A stretch of DNA of 64,000 nt from Cyanophora paradoxa (taxonomy: Eukaryota > Glaucocystophyceae > Cyanophorales > Cyanophoraceae), in the NCBI GenBank assembly GCA_004431415.1, contig QPMI01000005.1:372001-436000 (forward strand), given 5' to 3'. The notes under the pieces are model-generated. The model made no database searches. It was given only the letters and a program-made list of their open reading frames with translations, and was not told the origin of the DNA. Positions 10,665-21,180 of the stretch are shown one piece after another (within the stretch, counting starts at the first letter, position 1; each line of letters begins with the position of its first letter). The translations under genes were made by a program, and so were the position numbers.

Positions 10665-12156
10665 CTGTCGCGTGCGAGATTAGTGTGTCTAATCGTGCGC
10701 GCGGGATGCCCGTGCGGAGTGCAAGCTCGGCAGGGCAGGGAATGGCGAGTGTCGCTGTAGTTAGTCACCAAGATCCAGACTCTGGGTGTACCCGTCCAGA
10801 TACGGCGTACCCCGACACGAATACAAGTGACCGCGGCGCTCTAACTAGCCTAGGCGCCGTCGGTCCAGCAGCTCGAAGGCTGACATAATCTAGAGCCCTA
10901 GCGGCTCAGAAATATAAATGAGCATCCGATAATGTCGGATGCGACAGGCGGAGGTAGCTGCGGGACGCACCACGGTCCTCGGAACGATTCCCCCGGGAGT
11001 GCAGCGACAGTCCAACTGGTGCCTGCATGTGCATGAAGTCGAAACGTTATTGGGGAAGGACCTCCTTCCCCTTTCCCCACTTGGGGGGTGTCCGGGTGCC
11101 CACCCTAGGCCAAAATGAAATGTCCCGACCTCCCAAAACCCGGGTTTTCTCGCCGGATCCTAGCAAAGCATGTCCCTAGGAGTACGGAAACGTGTTCCGG
11201 GAAATTTGGGCCCCGTCGGGTCGACCAGGAATGGGCAATAACACATTTTCGGAAAATGCAATCTAGCGCCTCACCAAGTGGCGGTATATCTGCCGGACCG
11301 AGTGCTCCTGAATGCGCTTGATGTGCCCGACGAGTCATGTCATACATTCCGAGACCGGAGGAGCACAGGGTAGCCCGCCAGGCCGCCTCAAGTACCTGTT
11401 GTACCGGACGCCGGAAAAAAGAGCTCCTGCGAGTCGGGAGCCGATTGCTGGGTACGCAGTACTACGTTCTCGCCATGGCGCGCCGAGGTGGACGTCGACA
11501 AGCTCGAGGGCGTGGCGCCGACCCGTGACCTGCCGACCAGCAAAGTTCGTTTCGTTCCCAAGCTTCGTTCTCAGCATATCGCGTCCATGTCGCAGATCAG
11601 CGCATCTGCGTCTGCGATCTCTCTGAATGGTTCTAGATCTCCTTCGTGCCAGCCGCATGGTCAGATGCTCGAGCCTCACTCGAGCTCGCTCGTGTGGGCG
11701 CTCGCGCCGCGTCGCGCGGCGCCGGCCGCGGCCGCGGCCGCACCATGGCCAGGTGCGAACGAATGCATGCAGGTGCGCTCGCGCGGCGCCGGCCGCGACC
11801 TTCAGCTGTGCATGCAGGCTTCGAATTCGCGAGAGGCAGCAGCGAGACGCAGCAGCGAGCGTCGCAGCTGGGCATCAACATCGCATCTGTTCCATCGGTA
11901 CCGGTGCGCATGCTGCACAGCTGTGCTCGTCGCTTCCTCTACCTCCGGGTGCATGCTTGCCACCCTCAGCCTTGCACCCGCATACAATCGACCGGGTCGA
12001 GCCGCGAGCAAGCATCACATCGATATCACCTCCAAGACCTCGGCCTCCGCCTCCTTTGACGGCGCGCCCGTCCGCCTTGCTGCGCTCCTCGCCTCCGCCC
12101 GCGCCAACGCCGGCCAACCCCGGCGCGGCGGCGCGGCTCGCTGTACGGGGTGGGGG
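10665..12156. other. No gene recognised; possible LTR and flank of the retroelement
   Basis: This moderately GC-rich stretch has only short, unconvincing ORFs. Around 11,040-11,300 it holds short inverted G/C and A/T words (GGACCTCC near TTCCCC; AAACCCGGGTTTT). I saw no tRNA, and no LTR pair can be shown because the other LTR would lie outside the window. Confidence 0.4.
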
Positions 12157-12310
12157 CTCGGCGGGCGGCGGCGCGGCCTGCCTGGCCGGGCGGAGGCGCG
12201 GCGGGCGGCGGCGCGGCTCGCCGGGCGGGGCGGAGGCCGGCGGGCGGCGGCGCGGCTCGCCGGGCGGGGCGGAGGCGCGGCGGGCGGCGGCGCGGCGGGC
12301 GGCGGCGCTT
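12157..12310. repeat. GC-rich minisatellite, about 40 bp unit
   Basis: Nearly four imperfect tandem copies of a unit containing GGCGGGCGGCGGCGCGGCTC followed by GCCGGGCGGGGCGGAGG. The copies differ by small indels. It is in a stretch without a convincing gene. Confidence 0.75.
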
Positions 12311-12726
12311 CTCAAGATCTAGAGCCTCTGAGCTAGATCTTGTCCTCCCCCACTTCTGAAACAAGCAACGAATTCGAACTGCTATCAGAGTCGACGTCCA
12401 CACTATCTCGGCTCAAAGCTAATTATAACATGACCACTGGGCCATGGCCAGGGGTGACCTTTAAATTTCCTGCTCAACCTTAAGAGGTCCTTCCCCTCCA
12501 ACAGGGGCATTGCAACTGCAGTGTCCCTGTTCCGTTCATAATTAACACATTCTGCAAGCTCGAGTGCTAGTGGGCAAGTGGAAATTCTCAACTACCGTTA
12601 ATTCAACACTGCGCGCATTTGCATGCAGCGATTTCCAGGGAAAAGAGGGGGGAGCGGGGGAGGGGAGGGGGAGGGGAAGGAAGGGAAAAGGGGGGAAAGG
12701 GAGGAAGGGGAAGGGGAAGGGGGAGT

Positions 12727-12748
12727 GGGGGGGGGGGGGGGGGGGGGG
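12727..12748. repeat. Poly(G) tract of about 22 bases
   Basis: Pure G run on the plus strand, next to a G/A-rich low-complexity stretch (12,640-12,730). It lies downstream of the minus-strand ATP-grasp gene. Confidence 0.9.
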
Positions 12749-13154
12749 CGGTCCGGCTGCCACGGCTCCCCCGGCGGTGCGGGGGGGAGTGGGGGTGGAA
12801 CGCACCTCCAGTAGGTGGGCAGTGCTTTAATCTCGTCCAGGCCGGACACGGACTCCACCTCGCCACCCCTGCCGTTGTTCAAGCGACGAACAGTGAAATA
12901 CCGAGGCTAGCGCCGGCGCCGGCACCTCTCGAGGCTGAAGAAGAGGTGCTTCGCGCCGCCGCGGGGGCGCAGCGCCCCGTCCTTCGGCCACGCAAAGTTC
13001 GAGGCCCCAGGGCGCGAGCCCTGCAGATGCCCCCGCATGACGCTAAGCAAGTTTGCGAGGCCTTGAGGCGCCAACGCCTCGCGATCGTTTGGCCCGCCGA
13101 GCCCGATCGCGAGCTGTCGTTCCGTCAACATTCTGGTGCCCGTGGCCGGCGCCG

Positions 13155-15854
13155 CTAGCCATATGCATAGCCGCCGGGCACCTGTTTGAAAGCGCGTGTT
13201 GAGTTCGAATTCCGCAGCATACGCAGCGTCTTCGCGAGAACGCCAATGCCTGAGAGGTTTGCGCCGGCGTGCTTCAGCAGCTCGGCGCCCTCCGGCGTCA
13301 TCCTGGTCTCGAGCAGGGCCCGCGAAGGATCCCATCTGCACAAGTACATGCGTGAGGAGCTGCGCTCGTAGAGTGGTCGTTCGTAGGCACCCTGGCACGA
13401 GAAGGGCGGTCATGTCTGGCTTGAGACCCCCTGAGAAGCGAGGGGCGATCTCCATCATCACCGGCGTGCCGTCCTTCCGAACCCGCAGCTGCCAAAATCA
13501 AAGTGCCGGGTTAAATTAAATTTGCGAAATTTGCGTCTAGGCGGCTCTCGCTTGGAAGGTATTGAAATTTAAATTCGGAATTCGAAGGCCTGCCTCGAGG
13601 TGCGCGGGCCCGCGCTCGATGCCGACGGCGCGGGCGACGGAGCTGCCGTAGGCGGAGAGGCGGCGCCAGAGGGGGCTGTCCACATCAGTTTCGAGCGTCG
13701 CTTCTTCGTACTGCCCGAAACGCCGTCATCACTCAGTTAATTGTAAATATAATTACAATGCGCGGCTCACTTAAGGATCGAATATTAATTCAGTGCAAAA
13801 ACTGAAAGCGAAGCACACCAGAACAGTCCCAACTGTTGAATCGAGGCGCTTTTTGTAACGCCACACATCCGTCGTCAACACGCGTTCCTGCAAATGCAAG
13901 CTTAAGCTTAATATATGAGCCGCCTCAAGTTCAAATGTTAACGTTAGTTCTAAATTCATTCGGCGAGGCCGGAACACGCAGGCGCGCATGCAGCGCACAG
14001 GGGTTGTCATCATGTTCACGGAAAATTCCTCTCCCTCGATGTACTCCTGCAGGCCCTCAATATTAATTGCAATTATAAGAATCTAGAGATTGGCACTGCA
14101 AATTAAATTCGAACCTCTACGAGCGCGAAAGTGGGCCGCTGGAAGAAACTGTCCGTCGTAGACAGAACGCGCTCTGGTGTGCATTTATTAATATTGGTCT
14201 TGCGCGTAGGAATTCGAAGGCGGGATAATAGTTTTAGTCCTAGTCATATTCATAATTGTATTATAATTAATGTGATATCGATATAAGCGCCGTGGCCGCG
14301 GCCTATAGAGCGTGGACGCACTGGCGGCCTCCTCAGCTTCTTCCTCCGTTTGAACGACGAAGACCTGCGCGTGTGCGCGCGAGGGCCATATGCATGGCCA
14401 ACGTTAAGAATACCGCGGCACGTGTTTGTGCACGTGCACCGAGCTCGATAACGAGCGGCCGAGGGATGGTAAGGAACACGTCGACTAACCAGATTCGTAC
14501 CCGAACTCGCTGATGTACGTATACGGTTAATATTCAATGATTGCGAATGAAAAGCTATTTATTGTATCAAGCTTAAGCAGCAGATCTAGGAAATACACAA
14601 AAATCAATTCGCAATAAAGCTACTCACAGGGGGTCTTGACGACTGCGGGAAGGCCAGTTTTTCGCAGAGCATCTCTCTGCCGCAGTGCACGCGAAGTCGA
14701 ATACATATATGCATAAAAACATTGGAATGGCCGGCCATAATTATCAGATGCTGGAGATTGGGGGTGCAGACCACATGCTCGCGATCAGCCTTGAGACAGC
14801 GTGAGTAGCCCGCGTGCACAATGCCCGCCCGCTCCAGTGCAGCTTTCATTTCCGCCTGATGTCGATGAGTTTCAGAGGCGAAAGCACGAAACCCAAGGCG
14901 CCGGCGGCGTGCAGGTCCTAGATTTTACAAAAATGAATGACCTTGTCTCGCCGTGCGGGAGCACTCTTGATTGGGTTACATGGGAGCCCGAGAGAGGTCG
15001 CAAGCCTGTGACGTCGGGTCTTACAACTTGGCAATGACGTCGCATGCACAGGGACAGATATCGAAATATTCTGAAGATACCACTCGGCATACTCGGCGCT
15101 TTGCTCCGTCATACAAGCCGCGCCGACGAACTGCAGGTTGTAGCCCTCCTCCGCAAAGGCGTGCTGCGAGTTGCGGAGCACGGAGAGCGCCGACTGGGCG
15201 CTGCGCCGCGGGACGAGTACGATTGCGGAGGGGTCCTCTTCGAGCTCGTCGTCGTCGGACCCGGAGCCGGCAACGAACGGGAGTTTCAGGTTGTCGAGTA
15301 AGGAGTTTAAGGCCCGGAAGTACATGGGGATTATTGTTGGCATTAGTGCTCGCGGAATCCATGGCCACTGCGTGTATATACTCTCGTTCGACGGCAATGA
15401 TGGCACATCGACTGATGTGGTGAACATAGTGACTGGGCCGGCAGGTACAGGAGGCGAAACATGCACACGATTAGCGTCGAGGCCCTGATCATGAGGCTAG
15501 ATAAAACCCGGAGGAGCGCAAACGCACTCGGAAGAATGCCTGCTTGCTGTAGGATGCGATCAGCCTCTGTCGGTCCCCCCATGCCTGCGCATCCGACCGT
15601 GATAAATAAGCCGAGGCGGCCGCAGCGGGAATGAACCACATGCATAGATCTAGAACCGGTAACGTGAATTATAACTGACCGATAAACAGAAAGGCAGGAA
15701 TGAGTTCTGCCGGATGCGACTCCGAGATCATGATTTGAGGTCGGTCGCTGTGCAGGCCGATGTCCTCTGGAGCCAGATGCAGGAAGGGCTCCGCAAATCT
15801 AGCGTGATTAAGGAAAGCCGACAGCGATGTGCCCAAGGACGCTCCGGCATCCAT
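13155..15854 (-). CDS. ATP-grasp domain enzyme, multi-exon
   Basis: Several minus-strand exons give the ATP-grasp order. The N-terminal exon starts at ATG 15,854 (MDAGASLG) with a segment SHPAELIPAFLFIG, and the next has GPTEADRILQQAGILPSAFA. Then come LATSLGLPCNPIKSAPARRD (about 14,980, the usual entry motif), MKAALERAGIVHAGYSRC (about 14,850), VFVVQTEEEAEEAASAS (about 14,360) and EGLQEYIEGEEFSVN (about 14,040, the metal/ATP loop). It ends with ARAVGIERGPAHLEAGL (about 13,640) and DGTPVMMEIAPRFSGG (about 13,450, with the Mg-binding E-x-x-x-R). The family joins a carboxylate to an amine or similar using ATP. The substrate cannot be told; it resembles stand-alone amino-acid or peptide ligases. 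Introns are AT-rich, unlike those at 28-36 kb. Exon ends, especially the C-terminus, are approximate. Confidence 0.75.
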
Positions 15855-16432
15855 CGTGACAGCTGCAGGCGTCCACCCTAGCTATACGTCTGCGCGACTA
15901 CTTCTAGATCTGCGCGTGGGAGATCGAGATCTAATGATCAGCTGCAGATTTAGAGCCAGCCCGCGGACGTTGACCGCGGCCGGTACCGCGGACGTTGACA
16001 GGAAGCTTAAGCTTGAGTATATATATATACATATATATACGTAAACGCTTTAAAGCGCCGCGGTCTACCGTAGTACGTCTGCACTAGTACTGCGGGCAGT
16101 CTGCGGCATATGCATGCGCATGCGCACCAGCACTATAGCTAGCTATAGTACTGGGGCCACAGCGCCGGCACGCGTACGGCCGCGGGTATACGTACCGGTG
16201 CCGGGGAGCTGCACTGCGGCGGACTGGACTGTCTGGACACCGTCGGCGGCGAAACTCGACTAGTACGTATACTCCGCGAGAACTTGAGAACTTGCCGAGA
16301 AGCTGCTAACCGGCACGTGCACGCGAGAAGCTGCTAACCGGCACGGCGCGCGGCAAGAAGCGGCTAACCGGCACGCGGTGAACCGGCGCGCGCGCGCGGA
16401 GCGCGCGCTGGCGCCGCTGGCCCGCTGGACCA
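15855..16432. other. Palindrome-rich intergenic island
   Basis: No gene seen. The stretch is dense in short palindromes (AGATCT, GGTACC, ATATATAT, GCATGC, CTAGCTATAG) and holds small tandem words such as GCTAACCGGCACG around 16,310-16,375. Confidence 0.6.
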
Positions 16433-16924
16433 GGGCCCTCCTCAAATAATAGTCGCGCCTAGGGCAACGTACCGAGGACCCCTGAGCCGCCACCGGACGC
16501 ACGGGCTTGCGGATCTTCTCCGTCATCGGAGCGACCTGCGGACGCATGTCATTTAGCAGCCGGGCGGGTACAGCACCCCCGCCGGCCGGCCATAAGAAAA
16601 ATTAATTGAAAAATTCGAGATTTTTGCTTTGGAAAATGCACTCCAAAACATGATGGCTGAGAGGAGGGTACAGCAACAGTGGCGAACCTTGGGCGTCTGC
16701 AGGCTCTACCTCGGAAGCCGGCCTCGTCTGGGGCCTGCACGTGCGTGCCTCCTAGTATGAGCCACGCGTACGCTTGCGCTAGACGCTGTAGCTAGCTATA
16801 GCGATAGCGCTGGCATGGAGCAGGGTAATGGCTTGCAAATTGCTGCCGCACCTAGAGCTCGAGCTCGATACCGCGGCCGGTGCTCCTGCGCTGGCCGCCG
16901 GGCCCGGGGCGCCAGGCCGCCGCA
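16433..16924. repeat. Dispersed repeat R1, copy 1 (about 492 bp)
   Basis: By eye it matches 18,717-19,200 with only a few differences: a one-base indel in CCCCTGAG/CCCTGAG near the start, T/C in GGCTCTACC/GGCTCCACC, and a small deletion near the right end. It contains an AT-rich core (AAAATTAATTGAAAAATTCG). No protein domain is seen, so it may be a non-autonomous element or a segmental duplication. Confidence 0.9.
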
Positions 16925-17481
16925 TGCGCAGTGTCTCAGGGTCTGTCGCCGGCGAGCGAGCAGCTCCAGCGCTAGCTATATATAGCTAGCTAGCCTAGCT
17001 ATAGTAGCCTATAGCTAGTAGTGCCGGCAGCTGCGCATGCAGCGCTAGCTATAGCCTAGTAGCGCTCGCTCTCTAGCTATAGCGCTAGCTAGATCTAGCG
17101 TGCGCTAGCGTTAGCTAGCTGTCTGATCATGAAAGCTTGATGCAGCGCTATATATATACATAGCTAGCTAGCACCGTGGCACTATATATATATTGAAGGA
17201 TCGGAGTAGTGCGCAAGCACCGCTTTATATTCTTTCAATTAAAAACGCAGCAAAAATGTTTATGCATCCGTTCCCGGTTTTTTGTATGGGCCAGTTCGCA
17301 ACATTATTGGGCAGCCGCCATAGTAAAAACCGGAAAATTCCCGGTTTTTTTGGTAACAGGTTCGATTCCGAGTAAGCCAGTTTGACTTAGCGAATTCGAG
17401 CCGTTCTTGAGCTCGATACAGTCATCCTATCCATGGAGTCTACCTCCCACACCACACATCGATCTAGTCGACGTCTCTACG
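16925..17481. other. Island of CTAG/GCTAGC/CTATAG palindromes
   Basis: From about 16,970 to 17,190 nearly every 4-6 bases is a self-complementary word (GCTAGCTA, CTATAG, TATATATA, TGATCA, AAGCTT). At 17,273-17,352 two copies of a CCGGTTTTTT-type sequence bracket about 60 bp. No gene is evident. Confidence 0.7.
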
Positions 17482-18314
17482 TCACCTTCGCACTAACCTG
17501 CGTACCTCTATCGAACTAGCCTGCCAGCTGAGAGTGCCGCGGAGCCTGCGCGCGGGGTGATCCTCAGAAAGGGCTGCTGCTGGGCGCAAGGAATTCGAAA
17601 GAGAGGGAGGCAGAGGCATCCGAGGGCGCAGCAGGGCGCAGGGCGATGAGCTTCGGCTGGCGGCGGTCAGCACGACAAAGAGAAGCGAGGCAGGGGCGTG
17701 GTGCCCCAGCAGCCTCTGCCCCAGGAGGCCCCTGCACGGCCTGAGACGCCGGCGTGCCCTGCCAGGAGGAGGTGGGGGTCCGGGGGGGGGGGGTCCGGGG
17801 GGGAGGGAGAGGGCGGGGGAAGGGGGAGGGGGGGGCGCACGGCGGATCCGAGCACGGCGTAGGGACCAGGGCTGCGGGGGCCAGGGCCTGGACCGGAGAA
17901 GGGGCGGGCGTTGGGAGGCGGAGAGGGAGGCGGGGCGTGGGGGGCCCGTGGGGCGCCCGCGGTGGCGTGGCGTGCGGGCGTGGGATAGTGAGCGCGCGTC
18001 GCGGGGCGGGGGCGTGAGCGTGCCGGCTGCCGTGCCCGGCCGCACCCCGGCGGAGAAGGCGAGCGGCGCCGGCGCCGGGATCGCGATCGGAACGCCGGGT
18101 GGAGGGGTAGGGACGGCGGCGGCGCCCAGGCCGCTGCAGCGGCAGGGGCGGGGTTCGGGGCCGCCGGTGAGGAGGTAGGCGGGGTCGGGGCGGGGCCCGA
18201 GAGAAGCGCAAGGGGTGCACCCGCCGGGGCAAGCGGGGGCGGGGCGCAGGGCGTACCCCTCGTAGCAGGCACATAGGGGTACCTGCACAACGAGGTTTGA
18301 CGGGGTACGTGTTC
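17482..18314 (-). CDS. Possible Pro/Cys-rich exon, doubtful
   Basis: An open frame of 268 codons on the minus strand contains VPLCACYEGYALRPAPACPG near its start, then Pro/Ala/Arg-rich sequence. The Cys-rich start looks EGF-like, but three overlapping frames are open here because of GC bias, and no splice context supports one of them. A short poly(G) run occurs near 17,788. It is listed because it is the only coding candidate between R1 copy 1 and R2 copy 1. Confidence 0.2.
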
Positions 18315-18717
18315 ACGATGAGGACCAACGGCGTGACGGGTGACGTGCTATGCCCAGCCGCGCCTTGGCTTGAGGACAGCCGATTCGGGCGTTATGCGAG
18401 GCTCCTCGCAACCGGGGCCCTTAATTTCCAATAAAAGACTTGATAAAAGAATTTGATCGCCGAATTCTTTAAGGGTTTTTTGTAAGAGCCTTTCTCATGC
18501 TATGCAAGGACCTTAATTCCGCCAGTTAAGCGGTATTGCTAATATCATAAGCGTTCCGAAATGCAAGTAAAAATTAAGCAAGTCGCAGGGCGCGACTACG
18601 TTTTGAGGAGGGCCCAGACGCACTGATTCATAGCAAGCAGGCAGAGATAGCGAACCGTTATCTGCGGCTTTCAGTCAGCGTGTTCTACCTCGAGCGTGCA
18701 GCCGGCCGGCCAGCCTG
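18315..18717. repeat. Dispersed repeat R2, copy 1 (403 bp)
   Basis: Identical by eye to 20,778-21,180 at a constant offset of 2463 bp. It contains AT-rich words (AATAAAAGACTTGATAAAAG) and a small hairpin (CCGCCAGTTAAGCGG). Its right end abuts R1 copy 2 directly. No ORF of note. Confidence 0.95.
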
Positions 18718-19200
18718 GGCCCTCCTCAAATAATAGTCGCGCCTAGGGCAACGTACCGAGGACCCTGAGCCGCCACCGGACGCACGGGCTTGCGGATCTT
18801 CTCCGTCATCGGAGCGACCTGCGGACGCATGTCATTTAGCAGCCGGGCGGGTACAGCACCCCCGCCGGCCGGCCATAAGAAAAATTAATTGAAAAATTCG
18901 AGATTTTTGCTTTGGAAAATGCACTCCAAAACATGATGGCTGAGAGGAGGGTACAGCAACAGTGGCGAACCTTGGGCGTCTGCAGGCTCCACCTCGGAAG
19001 CCGGCCTCGTCTGGGGCCTGCACGTGCGTGCCTCCTAGTATGAGCCACGCGTACGCTTGCGCTAGACGCTGTAGCTAGCTATAGCGATAGCGCTGGCATG
19101 GAGCAGGGTAATGGCTTGCAAATTGCTGCCGCACCTAGAGCTCGAGCTCGATACCGCGGCCGGTGCTCCTGCGCTGGCCGCCGGGCGCCAGGCCGCCGCA
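18717..19200. repeat. Dispersed repeat R1, copy 2 (about 484 bp)
   Basis: Near-identical to 16,433-16,924. It begins exactly where R2 copy 1 ends and runs to the edge of the coiled-coil gene region, so the two repeats may belong to one larger composite unit. Confidence 0.9.
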
Positions 19201-19263
19201 GGTTTAGTTTCTGCCGTCGCCATGAGGGGCGAGGCGGGCGCCTCGGGCGTACGGGGACGTGGC

Positions 19264-19330
19264 GGGGGGGGGGGGGGGGGGGACGGGGGGGGCGGGGGGG
19301 CGGGGGGGGCGGGGGGGGGGGCGGGGGGCG
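19264..19330. repeat. Poly(G)-rich low-complexity tract
   Basis: A G run of about 18 is followed by interrupted G blocks up to 19,330; C-rich on the sense strand of the overlapping minus-strand gene. Confidence 0.85.
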
Positions 19331-19434
19331 GCGGCGGGGTACGGGGACGTACCGTCGTCGGAGTTGGCGGGGGTCCACTCGTACCCCCGCTAGAAGCGAG
19401 AAATAGGATCGCGGGGCCCGTCACCCCCACCACC

Positions 19435-20400
19435 TCAATCCGGCCTGCGAGGCGCGCCCCCCCCCCCCCGCCGTGAGGGGGCGAGGCGGGCGCCTCGGTT
19501 GGGGCGGTGGGGGGGTACGGGGACGTACCATCGCGTCGGAGTCGGCGGGTGCTGCCCCCCGCTAAGAGGCCGCCGGTCCGGGAGGGGGCGGGGGCGGGGG
19601 CGGGGGCGGGGGCGGACGGCGAGGTCGCGCTCGAGGGCGGTGTGGTCGCGGGTGAGGCCGTCGTGCGACCGCGCCGCCTCCCCCAGGGCCCCCTTGGCCG
19701 CCCGCGCCTCCTTCTCGGCCGCCCGCAGCCGCCCCTCCAGCTCCTCCTTCTCCCGCCGAGCCCCATCCAGCTTCGTGATCAGCCCGGCCGCCTGCAGCTC
19801 CACGTCCCGCACCCGCCCCTCCGCCTCCCGCAGCTGCCCCTCCAGGCCCCGGTTGCGCGCCTCAACTTGGCAACGCCCTCCAGCGCTCGAGCGCGGGGCG
19901 CCGCGGGGGCGGGGCTAGCCGGGGATCCAGAGCTGGTGGCTGGCAAAGTAGGCCCGCTCCTCCTCCACTGACGGCACGCACACGCACCCGTCCACGTCCA
20001 CCTGCCCCGCGCTCGCCGCCCGTGCCCGGGGCGGGTGGGGTGGGCAGGGCGGGGACGTACCGTCGTTGGGGTCGGCGGGGGCCCACTCGTACCGTCGTCA
20101 GGGTCGGCGGGGGGCGCCGCGGCTCCCGGCCCCCCAGCCGCTCCCGCACCGCCGCCACCGCCCGCCCCTGCTTCACCACCACCCCGCTCACCCGTGCCTG
20201 GCCAGCGGCGTGCCCGGCTCAGTTCAGAAAGCGTGCGGCGGGCGGCAGGCGGCGGGCAGGCGGGTGGGCGGGCGGACCGGCTCGGCCTCGAGGCGGGCGA
20301 TGGCGGCCTCGGAGACGCGGGCGGCGGCGTCCACGCCCTCCACGCGCCCCGCGAGCGCCTCGAGCCGCGTCCGGTACGCCCCGCAAGATCTGTGGCCGCG
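19435..20400 (-). CDS. Coiled-coil protein gene, fragmentary
   Basis: Minus-strand exons read RLEALAGRVEGVDAAARVSE (about 20,370), VSGVVVKQGRAVAAVRERLG (about 20,190), VDGCVCVPSVEEERAYFASH (about 19,990) and a long heptad-rich exon at about 19,870-19,610 (KLDGARREKEELEGRLRAAE and on). The last is a clear coiled coil. Introns between them are C-rich on the sense strand and share a repeated motif. The gene's ends are not found: its upstream side is cut by R2 copy 2, and its downstream side runs into poly(G) and R1 copy 2. It may be a broken copy or part of a longer gene. I do not recognise the family. Confidence 0.45.
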
Positions 20401-20777
20401 GATCAGCGAGGATCGCGCGGCGGCCGGGCAAGCAGGCCTCGGCGAGGATCGCGCGGCGGCAAGCAGCCGTCCGGGAGGAGCTCGTACCTAGACCTCCGGA
20501 ATCCATCGAGGATCGCGACGCCTGGCGCACTGCGGCACTCGGCTGCAGCTGCAGGCCTGCAGTTGCGCATGCTCGTCGCTCGGCGAATCGCTCGGTGGTT
20601 GCAGTCGCCGAGGCAAGTCGCTCGGCCTGCAGTTGCACTCGCAGAGGAAGTCGCGGAGGCGAATATACTGATACCCCCCGGAGCCCAGCATAGTTAGGAA
20701 ATCAACTTTTTAAGCGCCGATAGTGGTGCCGAGATCGGCGCCTAATTCCCGCAAGAAAAAAAGATCTGGCGCGCCTA

Positions 20778-21180
20778 ACGATGAGGACCAACGGCGTGAC
20801 GGGTGACGTGCTATGCCCAGCCGCGCCTTGGCTTGAGGACAGCCGATTCGGGCGTTATGCGAGGCTCCTCGCAACCGGGGCCCTTAATTTCCAATAAAAG
20901 ACTTGATAAAAGAATTTGATCGCCGAATTCTTTAAGGGTTTTTTGTAAGAGCCTTTCTCATGCTATGCAAGGACCTTAATTCCGCCAGTTAAGCGGTATT
21001 GCTAATATCATAAGCGTTCCGAAATGCAAGTAAAAATTAAGCAAGTCGCAGGGCGCGACTACGTTTTGAGGAGGGCCCAGACGCACTGATTCATAGCAAG
21101 CAGGCAGAGATAGCGAACCGTTATCTGCGGCTTTCAGTCAGCGTGTTCTACCTCGAGCGTGCAGCCGGCCGGCCAGCCTG
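20778..21180. repeat. Dispersed repeat R2, copy 2 (403 bp)
   Basis: Identical by eye to 18,315-18,717. The flanks differ (GATCTGGCGCGCCTA before, TTGCAAGCTGAG after), so the match ends sharply at both sides as for an inserted or duplicated unit. Confidence 0.95.

Noticed and set aside
12907-13461. 184-codon minus-strand frame as the C-terminus of the ATP-grasp protein
   Set aside because: After the MEIAPRFSGG motif this frame becomes Arg/Ala-rich. The alternative frame with TPEGAELLKHAGANLSGIG, ending at 13,155, looks more like protein, so I used that end.
16300-16380. CRISPR-like array from repeated GCTAACCGGCACG
   Set aside because: Only three or four short, unevenly spaced words with no spacers; the context is eukaryotic.
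20380-20690. Plus-strand Arg/Ala-rich ORFs in the tandem GAGGATCGCGCGGCGG region
   Set aside because: Short imperfect tandem repeats create open frames in several phases; no splice or domain support.
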